Below are positions 1 to 9,625 of a DNA stretch of 64,000 nucleotides, piece by piece. Source of the DNA: Cladobotryum mycophilum (lineage: Eukaryota > Ascomycota > Sordariomycetes > Hypocreales > Hypocreaceae). The notes under the pieces were generated by a model that saw only the letters and a program-made list of their open reading frames with translations, was not told the DNA's origin and searched no databases. Both the position numbers and the translations under genes were made by a program. The DNA lies in the NCBI GenBank assembly GCA_036429605.1, contig JAVFKD010000004.1, positions 620,001 through 684,000 on the forward strand, read 5' to 3'. How positions within the stretch are numbered: the first letter of the stretch is position 1; every line of letters starts with the position of its first letter.

Positions 1-1653
1 GAGGTCTCACCTTTGTCCGAGAGACCGCTTATGTCTAGTCTCCTTTCCCAAGCTGCTCTGCCAATCATACCACCGCCAACACAGTCTTTACCACAGCTTC
101 CGCCGCTAGCCCCCTCTTCTCCGGTCCGTGGAGTACACAAGCGTCAACCCTCGGGGCAAAATATGAAACAGCTCAAGATAGAAACGACAAATCTCGAGCC
201 ATTGAAGCTCGAACCTCCAAAGCCGATGGAGAGCGAGGAAACGTCAAAGAGGGAATCATCAAGTACTGCAGACAAGTCCGAAAGGCCTTCAGTCGAAGAG
301 TCGGCTCAAGCAACTACTGTAGACGGGAAATCACCATCACCGCCAGCCACAGAAATGAGCCCATCAGAAGCACCGATTATTGGTTCACCTCCTCACAAAA
401 AGGCGGCCGATACAGATGACAATTCCATCGCTGTCCCTGCCTCGCCATCTGTCAGCAGGCTACGTAAGAACTTCTCCTCGTCAAGCTTGCGAAGCATGAA
501 GAGTAGGAATATGTCTCTGTCAAATCTTGACGAAGGTTCAGATATGTCACCCGGTACTCCATCAAGCAACACTTTCAGTAGAATGCCTGCCGTTCCCGCA
601 CTTCCGGCGCCTCTTGCAGCAGCATTCAAGGATCAGATAGAAATTGCTTCTGCGGGTGGTCTTCACTTGTTTGACGATAACTTTCACCAGCCCAGCACTC
701 CCGGCTTGCCAAATCCCGTTTCGTCAGACGCACCAGCTCCTTTGGAACCTTGTCCAACTGACTTCCTCCTGCGCCCCTTTTGGTTAATGCGATGCCTGTT
801 TCAGACACTCGTACACCCACGAGGTGGGTATCTCAGCACGAAACTCTTTGTGCCCAGAGATGTATGGCGAGTTAAGGGGGTAAAGTTGAAGAATGTGGAG
901 GACAAGATTGCAAACTGCGATTACCTCACTGCAGTCCTCCAGAAGCTTGCCAAAGTCGATGCTCTAGACGCGGATGCTTTGCTAGAAGAGATGCAAGCTC
1001 TCGAGAATACACTAGAACAGGTCCAGGCATCTCTCTCCCGCAAACTCGGCCACGACGTAGGAGTGCAGGGTTCGGGGCTTTTATTCAAGGAAGCGTCTAT
1101 GGATAGTGACGGCGGGTCAAGTGCGCCTCGATCTGGCAGCGTATCCGGTAAAGCGTCTGCCTTTTCTTGGCGGAGACTTCGATCCAAGCCTTCTACCGTC
1201 GGGCTGGGTGGCTCCTATGCCAGTCGTGTCTCGGGCTCGGACGGTGCCAAGGAAGCCGCCAGCATGCCCACTCTACCGATGACACCAAAGCCGACGAACC
1301 GACCTGTCAAGCGGGATCTCAGCCTAACTCAATTCATTGGGCCCAATGCGCATTACATGGGCTCGTTGGCTCGCCTGTTTGACGCTGCGCAAGCAATTGG
1401 TAACTTGGACCTTCTTCCACTGTTTTTTTTTTTTTTACAAAAATCTAGACTAACGAGGTGAACAGATCAAATTGCTAGGCAGGTTGAAGATCCAGGGCTC
1501 CGACACGCGGACAAGACACAAGTCGGACTGGAACTTTGTACACGACACGCAGCCGAGTTTTTCGGCTTCTTCATTTGCCGGTTTGTCCTTGCAGACCTCG
1601 GCTTGTTGCTGGATAAATTCATCAAGCGAGGTAGTGAATGGGTCTTGAATTGA
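1..1653 (+). CDS. C-terminal part of a large Ser/Pro-rich fungal protein (5' truncated by window)
   Basis: The reading frame is open from base 1, so the true start lies outside the window. Exon 1-1399, intron 1400-1465 (GTAACT donor, perfect ACTAAC branch point, AACAG acceptor), exon 1466-1653. The intron contains a long T tract, and reading through it gives a false stop at about 1461. The visible part is roughly 528 residues. The first 230 or so are low-complexity Ser/Pro/Glu-rich. Next comes an ordered, conserved-looking block (PFWLMRCLFQTLVHPRGGYL), then an acidic helical segment that may form a coiled coil, and a C-terminal helical domain ending GSEWVLN. I do not recognise the family, and no enzymatic motif is visible. 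It is co-directional with GUF1, 640 bp downstream. The splice joint is well supported because it restores a continuous helical sequence. Confidence 0.8.
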
Positions 1654-2293
1654 GCACAAGTAAGAGGGGGAAAGGGAAGGGACTGGTGTACGGCGGTGTA
1701 CGGCGCTGGGCTTAACCGAGGACTGGAGTCAGGGGGCCCAGTCTATGATGAGTGAATGAAACTGAGAGTCAGTAATGAGAGATAATGCGGTCGATAATAG
1801 GCCAATATACCCTGTCAGCATAGAGGAATGCCATATGAAGAAATGAAGCATGAATGGTGGTTGTTTTGAGCCCGTTGCAGTATCCTGTGTGAAGTACGAC
1901 TTTAATTAGTGAAACATGTGAGTCTTAGGATCGTTACAACTATCAAATCTGATGAATAAAGCCAGCAGTCTTTTACCATGTTCCATCTTTTATATGATGC
2001 CCATCCTTGAAAGCAGGGGGATTATTGAAGATCATTACGCAATTCGACCATCCCCATTCCAGGTACGAGTGACATTCCCTCTTTAAGAAACCGATTCCAA
2101 CTCGGAACTTTTTAGTGGGGGGCTTCCAAGCCAAGCCAAGCCAAGCCCAAGCCCAAAGCAAAGAAATTCATCCCACCATTCAGCGGAACAGCAAACAGCA
2201 ACCAACGTCAAGGACCTTGATACTGCAACAAAAACATCGACAACACACAGGTCTTCCCCCTCCTCGCCCAATGCCCGCTCTATCGACGTCTAG
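1654..2293. other. Intergenic region upstream of GUF1
   Basis: No coding signal seen. It holds the 3' end of the upstream gene and the GUF1 promoter and leader. A short CCAAG/CCCAAG tandem run lies at about 2126-2154. The leader just before the start codon is C/A-rich. Confidence 0.6.
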
Positions 2294-4579
2294 ATGAGCC
2301 TGGCCGCTATCGCCGGACGAGCCTGGACTCGACCATGGCGCTGGCCATGTTCCTCCTCCCCCTCCACAATCGCTAGCCATTACCTGAGGCAGCACGCTGC
2401 GACTGCGACTGCGACACGATGCGCCTACACTCGCACTCGCACTCGCGCTCGTGCGTTTGCCTCCAAGGCGACGCCCGCGGAGCTCGAGGCCAGGATTTCG
2501 GCTATCCCCATTGAGCGGTACAGAAACTTTTGTATCGTGGCGCATATCGATCACGGGAAGAGTACGTTGAGCGACAGGTTGTTGGAATTGACGGGGACGA
2601 TATCCGCCAGCGATGGGAATAAGCAGATTCTTGTACGTTCCCCCCAGTCTAGAGGATTTGTACTTTGAAGATAGAATTTCCCATGGCTTAATTGGGTTTT
2701 TTTCATTTACAGGACAAACTCGACGTCGAGCGAGAGCGCGGCATCACAGTCAAGGCCCAGACATGCACCATGATATACAAGCACAACGGCGCAGACTACC
2801 TCCTCCACCTCGTCGACACCCCCGGGCACGTCGACTTCCGCGCCGAGGTCACCCGCTCCTACGCCAGCTGCGGCGGCGCACTCCTCCTCATCGACGCGAG
2901 CCAGGGGATACAGGCCCAGACGGTGTCCAACTTCCACCTCGCCTTTGCGCAGGACCTGGCGCTGGTGCCCGTGATTAACAAGATCGACATGCCCTCGGCC
3001 GATGTTCCCCGTGTGCTGGAGCAGATGGAGACGAGCTTTGAGTTGGATCCCAAACAGGCCATCATGGTTAGTGCCAAGACGGGAAAGGGTGTGGGTGCTC
3101 TTCTGCCAGCGGTGGTGGACAAGATTCCACATCCCATTGGAGACGAGAGCAAGCCATTGAAAATGTTGCTCGTGGACTCATGGTACGATAATTTCAGGGG
3201 CGTGGTTCTCCTGGTGAGACTCTTTGACGGCGCCATCAGGGCGGGCGATAACGTTGCTTCGCTAGGCACGGGGATGAAGTACACAGTCGGCCAGGTTGGC
3301 ATTCAGTATCCCCACGCAACACCGCAGACAGTCCTGCGCGCCGGCCAAGTCGGCTACGTATACTTCAACCCAGGTATGAAAAGGATCCAAGACGCAAAGC
3401 TAGGCGACACCTTCACGACGGTGGGCAGCGAAGAGGAAGTCGAGCCATTGCCAGGCTTCGAAGAGCCAAAACCCATGGTATTCGTCGCCGCATTCCCTAC
3501 CGATCAAAGCGACTACACTCGTCTGGCCGAAAGTATTAGCCAGCTGGTGCTTAACGACCGTAGCGTAACGCTGCAAAAGGACTTTTCAGAGGCTCTAGGG
3601 TCCGGATGGCGTCTCGGCTTCTTGGGAAGTTTGCACTGCTCCGTCTTCCAAGATCGATTAAGACAAGAGCACGGGCGAAGCATCATCATTACTGAACCTA
3701 CTGTACCAACCAAAGTCGTATGGAGCGATGGCTCAGAAGAAGTCATCTCAAACCCGGCCCTTTTCCCGGACTCTAGCGACCATCGTATTCGGAGTGCCGA
3801 GCTTTACGAGCCGTAAGTTGGCCCCCGTTCGCCCTCAACCCCCTAATCGATTTCTAACCAGACCATCAGTTACGTCAAGGCCACAATCACTGTTCCTGAA
3901 GAATATCTAGGCCGTATCATTGAGCTCTGCGAGGCCAACCGCGGCGAGCAAAAGAGTTTGGAATTCTTCCACTCGAATCAGGTCATTTTAGCCTATGATG
4001 TCCCTGCGGCGCAGTTGGTAGACGATTTATTTGGAAAGCTAAAAGGCGCATCGTAAGTGGATTTCCTCGCACGCATACATGATTATCCGGAGCAGATGTG
4101 CTAACGAATGGAAATACACAGAAAGGGATATGCCACTCTAGATTATGAGGACGCTGGTTGGCGGCAGAGCAAACTGGTAAAGCTCCAGTTGCTAGTCAAC
4201 AAGCAGCCTGTGGATGCCATCTGCAGAGTTTGCCATGCATCACAGGCGGATCGCCTCGGCAGGCAATGGGTCACCAAGTTCAAGGAACACGTCGACCGAC
4301 AAATGTTTGGTAAGTCACCTTATCGAACCCCTTCGTGGATCGGACTTTTTGCTAATTTCCGAGACAGAGGTCGTTATCCAAGCAACAGTAGGCAATAAAA
4401 TTATTGCGCGAGAAAGCATCAAGCCGTTTCGCAAGGACGTCTTGGCCAAGCTGCACGCCAGCGACATTTCTCGACGGAGAAAGCTGTTGGAAAAGCAAAA
4501 AGAAGGCCGCAAGCGCCTGAGGGCTGTGGGTAACGTTATTATTGACCAATCTGCCTTCCAGAGCTTCTTATCCAAGTAA
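2294..4579 (+). CDS. GUF1: Guf1, mitochondrial translation elongation factor 4 (LepA-type GTPase)
   Basis: Mitochondrial homologue of bacterial LepA/EF4, a ribosome-associated GTPase that can back-translocate tRNAs and supports mitochondrial protein synthesis under stress. Five exons: 2294-2632, 2713-3812, 3870-4052, 4122-4309, 4368-4579; they sum to 2022 nt (673 aa) with no frame conflict. The N-terminal 58 or so residues are Arg/Ala/Thr-rich and suit a mitochondrial presequence. GTPase motifs are G1 AHIDHGKST (residues 83-91), the effector segment DKLDVERERGIT after intron 1, G3 DTPGH (148-152), G4 NKID (202-205) and G5 SAK. The LepA-specific C-terminal domain follows (LYEPYVKATITVPEEYLG across intron 2; GYATLDYEDAGW after intron 3), ending FLSK. 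The gene is tail-to-tail with the histidine phosphatase, 241 bp away. Start: the only ATG giving a full presequence. Confidence 0.97.
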
Positions 4580-4820
4580 GACCTTGGACGTGTATGCAGA
4601 TCTAGTGGCGATAATATAGGTACTTTGTTGTATGTACCGGGAATAGGGATATGTGAATCCCGTGTATCTATATGGATAGAACTATAGAATACGACTTTCT
4701 GTCTTTGGCGCAAATCGCCGGAGCAGCTGTGCTCTGTCGCTCCATACATGCGGACAACTCAGCTATCGTGGTTCTTGTGAGCCGCCCATGTGATACATGA
4801 TGAAGTCACATCGCAATCTG

Positions 4821-5933
4821 TCATTGTTGATTGGGACTGGCTGGAGAATCTCGATCGTCAGGTAAATCTGAGCCCAACTGAACTCTGTGGGTCCAAGACA
4901 ATCCCAATCCGCCTGTAATGGTGTCCTCGTGCTGCTGCAATCCCGGTCTCACCCTTTCCTCGCCAACGAGGTGCCGCCATGCATCACGATTTCCGTCATC
5001 ATCGAAGCGGAAAATCCGGTAGTCGCTGTTGAAGAACCACCAGCCCGTAACGCCCAAACGTAAAAAACCCGAATGAGAAAAGACGAAAATAAGCTCCTCG
5101 GGCCGCCTGTGGAGTTTTTCCAGACAGCGACGGCCGCGTCGAAGTACTGAGCCGCGTGTGCAGGCATATGTCTCAGCGGAAGGCGAAGTCTTATCTGGCC
5201 AGACGAGGCCAGCCGCGGCAAAGTCGACAATGCTGGCGGGAAAATCGAGCTCCAGGGAGGGGATCGGAGAGCCAGTATCGCAAGGCTTGTCGGAATTTTC
5301 TGCAACATTAGAGGTTCCAGGTTAGGTAGGTCTTCGTACATGTGCCTCCGTCACTCGGCGTTAGGGTAAGACATTGATAACGTGGTAGGTTTCGGGCTGA
5401 TGCCCAACAGAGTTAAGAACATCGACAGCATCGATGTAGCACGGCGTAATGGACATGAAGGAGCAGCAGTACGTGCTCGGCTAAGCATTCCGGAACGATG
5501 GTCGAAGGAATCAAGGAACCCGCATCGTGCTTTTGTTCTCTTTTCATTGCTTGCCACTTTAAACTCATCGCATAGGTATCCTGTTACGTACCTTGCCAAT
5601 CGGCATCTGCTTCAATCCTCACGCCGCGATCAGTGAGCCAGTCGACGGACAAGAGGGCCGTCTGCAGCGTGCGTCGCATAGGGCTGGAGATGATGGCGAC
5701 GTTCTGGACCGAGGAGAAGCGCTCTAATAGGCTCTTACGAAGCTCGGCACACTGCTGCATCCCGAGGTCGGTTAAGGGTGGATCACGAATTTCATACGCC
5801 TGTGGAGAGCTGGAAAAATGATGATGTCAGAGAAGGCAGAATGAATTATGGGATCAAATGGGGGGAAAGAAAACTTATTGTCAACGTTGTGTAGCCCTTG
5901 AGCATGGCGAATGAGGACGATTGTAGGGGGCAT
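4821..5933 (-). CDS. Histidine phosphatase, phosphoglycerate mutase superfamily
   Basis: Probable cytosolic branch-1 histidine phosphatase, of the type often annotated as a phosphoglycerate-mutase-like protein in fungi; the substrate cannot be told. Exons on the minus strand: 5875-5933, 5592-5809, 4821-5299 (756 nt, 251 aa). The protein opens MPPTIVLIRHAQGLHNVDN, with the catalytic RH at residues 9-10. PPLTDLGMQQC follows, then the phosphate-pocket arginine region SSPMRRTLQTAL, and the second catalytic His in FVFSHSGFLRLG. Intron 1 has an atypical GTTTTC donor but restores frame. Intron 2 is 292 bp, long for this window, and joins DWQ to ENSDKPCDTGSP. A second intron of this length could hide an alternative exon, but I saw none. 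Convergent with GUF1. Confidence 0.9.
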
Positions 5934-6494
5934 TTTGGGTGGTGTTGATGCGAGTCAGGGCCTAGAGTGTGTCGAGTGAGTAGCAGTGAGACTCTCCAAG
6001 TTGTTTGTAATCTTAAGGATGAAGTCTAGAATGCCCAAGGATGCCAAAGGGGGTGGTGTTCACTGCACCATGCGGCTGTCACGGAACCGAGCCAATCGCT
6101 TGTTGGATTGATTGATTGATTTGTTTGTTTGTTTGTTTGATGACGAGGATGATGATGATGATGATTATGAATTACTGAGAGGCTGGCTGGCTGCGCCGAT
6201 TCAGGAATCAAATACCTGTAAGTCCGATGGAGTTGAGGGAAGCGGTAGCCCTGGAGGTTTGTACGGAGTAACGCCCTACCCATTTTAGCAAGTACGGGTA
6301 CTATAATAGCCCGCGCCCTTTTAGTGGATGATGTACCGCCGCCACCGCCATATTAGTGAACCGTCCGCTATAAATAAGATATCTCTTAGCAGGTAATAAC
6401 AAATTGCACTGGACGCTTTGATAACACCTGAAGTATATTGCTGGTAGGGTAGGTAAGTATCTAGATAGGTGGTAACACAAAGAGCACACCCCAG
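5934..6494. other. Intergenic region with simple repeats, left flank of transposon copy A
   Basis: Promoter side of the histidine phosphatase. It contains a GATT/GTTT run followed by GAT triplets at about 6108-6168, and AT-richer DNA toward the transposon insertion. No credible coding exon was seen. Confidence 0.5.
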
Positions 6495-6496
6495 TA

Positions 6497-6541
6497 ACGT
6501 AATCCATAAGCGAGTGGTACACACAAGCGAGTGGTGCACCC
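6497..6541. repeat. Left terminal inverted repeat, copy A
   Basis: 45-bp TIR starting ACGTAATCCATAAGCGAGTGG. The 11-mer AAGCGAGTGGT occurs twice inside it, 17 bp apart, which looks like a tandem transposase-binding site. Confidence 0.9.
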
Positions 6542-6668
6542 CACCTAGTACACCATTTAGAAGAAAATAAAACCAACTCTTCGTAGCTTTTTTCTACGCC
6601 CTTCTATTAAAAATATATTAAATAATTATTATAATAGTATTAGATAAAGATGTACCTTTCTTACCTTC

Positions 6669-6857
6669 TTAAATTTCTTTACAGGTTCGTATATTATGGC
6701 CAGTCTTGCTGCACTTGCTACAGCGCGGAGCTTTCGTACGAGCAGACCCTCCTTGCCGTCTCTCTTGCTCTAGTTGCTCATTTATATCCCTTTGATCCAA
6801 TTGATCTATTCCTTCTTGAATAGTAAATGTGCCTCCAAGTCGTATGCGAGTTTTTTT
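6669..6857 (-). other. -1-frame continuation of the transposase with CCHC zinc knuckle (copy A)
   Basis: The transposase reaches a run of seven A (6851-6857) read as GCA AAA AAA, a perfect A AAA AAA slippery heptamer. Moving to the -1 frame at this point gives 60 further codons, ending at a TAA at 6669-6671. They include a helical Gln/Glu-rich stretch (TIQEGIDQLDQRD) and the zinc knuckle CSKCSKTGHNIRTC (C-x2-C-x4-H-x4-C), a normal C-terminal feature of Fot1/pogo transposases. The combined product would be about 537 aa, the family's usual size. The break may be programmed frameshifting, a genuine one-base deletion, or an undercalled A8 run. Confidence 0.8.
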
Positions 6858-8281
6858 GCTCTGCGGCGCTTGCTTAATGCCTCATTTGCTGCACGAAGTT
6901 CAGAGACCTCTTCGCGTAAAAATGCCACTTGATGCATAATTGCCGTTGCTCCCTTTGTAAATTGGTCAATCGCATTTAACATTGAAGTTGGAGAGCTATC
7001 TTGATGAGCGGCAATACAATTCTTTATATGCTCTGACTGTGAGTTAGCCTCGTGTGCGTTTTTTGGTGTTTTTGAGACCCAAGGCTGTACGGGCTTAGGC
7101 AGCGTTTTTGGAGGTGTTAATGTTCGTAATTCTATATCAAGCATCGAAAGAACCCTCTGTGGATTAAATGGTAATAGACCAGCTCCTGAAAAACCTCCTG
7201 TAATATTCTTCTCGTTGATTGTAGCAAAGAATGTCGTATGAAAAGCACAGAGGAAGTCAACCTTGCTGATGTGCGTAATATGCATACGCATTAACTTCTC
7301 AATTTGCCGACCGTATGCCTGCTTCAATGGCCCAAAACAACCAACATCCAATGGCTGAAGGATATGCGAGGAATGCGGAGGCATACAGACTGTAATAATC
7401 TTATGCTCCTTGCAATAGAGCTCAAATGCCGTTGAGTGGTGGCTCTCGTGGCCATCAAGGATAAGCATTCGATAGATCCCTTTTGTACGAGAAGCTGTAT
7501 GACGATCAAAATGCTTAATCCAATCTAAGCCAACCTCATTGGTAGTCCAGCCATTCTCTGTTGTTGCAATACGCCAATCTGCTGGAAGATTACACTCTCG
7601 ATACCAATTCTCAAGATGGTATTGTGCAGCAAGGATAATGAGTGGTGGTATTGCCCAGCCCATTGCATTGACGCCTTGGATTACAGTTGCCCACTCCCGA
7701 TTGCCAGGCTGGGATAATTTCGTCTTTTTAAGGCCTTCTGAAGTCGTAACCACCATGCCTGGAAAGATAATACCCATCATGAAGCCAGTCTCATCAAAGT
7801 TATAGAGATCATCATCAAGGACCCCATATTTGGCCTTTATATTCCGTACAAGTGCAAACCAATTGCTTATAAGCTTTGGATCTTCACATTGAGCTCTTTG
7901 ATAGTCGTATTTGCGAGCCCAGCGTGTACGGAGCTTTGGCTGGCGTTTAACGAAGTTTGATGCCCAGTTTTTGCCAACTGGTGGCGCGTCGCGTACGCGC
8001 AGTAGATGATTGGCCATTTCTTCAACACCACGCAATCTAGGAGGAAATGATCTTGCAGATAGATCAATTATATGCTCAACTATAGCCTCTTCTTCTGATT
8101 TTGTAAGATTCATTGAATTGGCTCTTGTATCGCATCTTGATGGTGTACCAGCGCGACGCCGACTAAGAGTCATACAACTAACATTGTAGATTTTTGCTAC
8201 AGCTCTAAGACTTAAATTTGGGTCTTTTTGAAGAGATTGAAGGGCAAGAGAGATCCTATTCTCATTTGAAAGTGTTGCCAT
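6806..8281 (-). CDS. Fot1/pogo-family DDD transposase, zero-frame ORF (copy A)
   Basis: Transposase of the pogo/Fot1 group, 491 aa in the zero frame. In order: a psq-type helix-turn-helix (about residues 8-42, with LRAVAKIYNVSCMTLSRRR), a CENP-B-type second HTH (about 58-125, ending TRWARKYD), then the DDE-superfamily catalytic domain. Its acidic residues are D163 (YNFDETGF), D276 (LILDGHESH) and D312 (LQPLDVGCFGPLK). The 35-residue spacing of the last two gives the DD35D signature usual for this group. After KRRRAKK the zero frame adds only 14 unrelated residues and stops. A CCHC knuckle continues in the -1 frame (separate entry). Fot1-type proteins are usually about 540 aa, so the zero-frame product looks C-terminally cut short. 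It is identical to the copy B protein. Confidence 0.93.
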   Translation of the reverse strand: MATLSNENRISLALQSLQKDPNLSLRAVAKIYNVSCMTLSRRRAGTPSRCDTRANSMNLTKSEEEAIVEHIIDLSARSFPPRLRGVEEMANHLLRVRDAPPVGKNWASNFVKRQPKLRTRWARKYDYQRAQCEDPKLISNWFALVRNIKAKYGVLDDDLYNFDETGFMMGIIFPGMVVTTSEGLKKTKLSQPGNREWATVIQGVNAMGWAIPPLIILAAQYHLENWYRECNLPADWRIATTENGWTTNEVGLDWIKHFDRHTASRTKGIYRMLILDGHESHHSTAFELYCKEHKIITVCMPPHSSHILQPLDVGCFGPLKQAYGRQIEKLMRMHITHISKVDFLCAFHTTFFATINEKNITGGFSGAGLLPFNPQRVLSMLDIELRTLTPPKTLPKPVQPWVSKTPKNAHEANSQSEHIKNCIAAHQDSSPTSMLNAIDQFTKGATAIMHQVAFLREEVSELRAANEALSKRRRAKKLAYDLEAHLLFKKE

Positions 8282-8335
8282 AATAGATGGTAGAGGAATT
8301 TAATGTATAGTGATAGAGGTAGATATGGCTATTAA

Positions 8336-8380
8336 GGGTGTACCACTCGCTTGTGTGTACCACTCGCTTATGGATTACGT
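8336..8380. repeat. Right terminal inverted repeat, copy A
   Basis: Inverted copy of the left TIR with one mismatch (A versus G at TIR position 40). It also carries two copies of the 11-mer, here as ACCACTCGCTT on the plus strand. Confidence 0.9.
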
Positions 8381-8382
8381 TA

Positions 8383-9625
8383 GTCATACCTTTAATTACA
8401 TGTATATTGCATTTTAAATTTATGCTCTTTTTATACCTGTGATAAGCGAACGATCTCATAAAAAATAATCATCTCCAGGGCTACCAATGCATCCAGTGTT
8501 CCCTGTCTTTTCCACGCCAGGCTGAACGCCCGTCAGCAGTTCCGCTCAATTCGAGCCGTGGCGGGTTTTTCCCGCGGATTCTTCTACTCCATGCATCCAT
8601 AGATACCTACATACACCCAATCCGGTATGAGGTAGCGTATGCCTTTTCCGGGTACGAGGTACTCGTTCTGGAAGCAATTTTTGCATGGCAAGTGGAGTCA
8701 ATCAGCGTCATCAGTGTCATCCCAGCTTCTGTTTGGTACAAGTAGGAGTAATACCTCCTAGAGCCCGTGTCTCGGGCTACTTAGTAATACTACTTGATAC
8801 TTGTGTAAACCCAACTGTCGATGACTTGCAAAAAACGGGGCGGCAGAGACAAGCGACGAGACACGACCCCTGACTTCCCATCTGCGCCGCCCCCCTTCTC
8901 CCTCCTCCCCCTAAGCCTCTCTTAGCATCGCAAAGCAAAATCAACCGCCACACAATCTGCCTGCTATCAAAACGCTCTCGATAGTGTCACGAAAGGACCG
9001 CAAAGAGACCGTTTGGGGAACAGATGCTAATGTGGACTAAGCCCTAGCTGCCAACTTCCCCCAAGGCAATACCGCCCTAAGCACTGCATGTCACCCTCAG
9101 CTTGACCAACGCTTGCAACGTCAGATACACTGGAACATACATTTTCTACCCGGCACAATGTCTCACTTCGTCCCAGCGGTGCGGAGCGCGTTGTCCATGC
9201 TTTGCGAACCGTCCAATCCTTCTGTCACATCCCTATCTTTCCAATTGTCCATGTGGGACTAATAACTGCGCCCGCCCAGTCTGTCCTTGGGGGCGCCCCA
9301 GCTGACCTGCTATTCCCTCTTACATCTATACTTACATGCATAGTAGTAGTACAAGGAAATGAGGAGAAGGAGGAGGAGGAGCAGGTGTTGGCGGTGGTGG
9401 TGGTGATGATGCATGATGGCTGACAAGGAAATCCCGCTTCGGTTCGCTCGCATCGGCTCTTTCTGTCAGGGATGGAGGCCATTGTTTCTTTTTGCTCGCC
9501 ATATATAAAAGTGAAGCCCTCCCATGCCTGGAAAGAAAGCTGGTTCACAGGGCTGATCAAATTAAAACACATCCATCTTTTCTAACCCCCACGATATCAC
9601 TACCCACGGGCATACCTTGGACAAT
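8383..9625. other. Intergenic region between transposon copy A and the TAP-like peptidase
   Basis: No gene seen. AT-rich next to the insertion, then normal composition with several GGTAC/GAGGTACTCG-type short palindromes. A CT/CA-rich leader and a TATATAAA stretch (about 9501-9508) lie near the peptidase start. Confidence 0.5.

Larger units (their letters stand above)
6497..8380 (-). mobile_element. Fot1/pogo-type DNA transposon, copy A (1884 bp, complete)
   Basis: Complete class II element bounded by 45-bp terminal inverted repeats that begin ACGTAATCCA at both ends and differ at a single position. It is flanked by a TA target-site duplication (6495-6496 and 8381-8382), as expected for Tc1/mariner-pogo elements. 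It carries one transposase gene, read leftward. Copy B at 23740-25623 has the same length, and the end regions I compared base by base match, as do the encoded proteins. This indicates recent transposition. The element is AT-richer than the surrounding genes. No RIP-like C-to-T damage distinguishes the two copies. Confidence 0.95.

Noticed and set aside
2707..3302. Antisense frames within GUF1
   Set aside because: Shadows of a strongly conserved GTPase gene.
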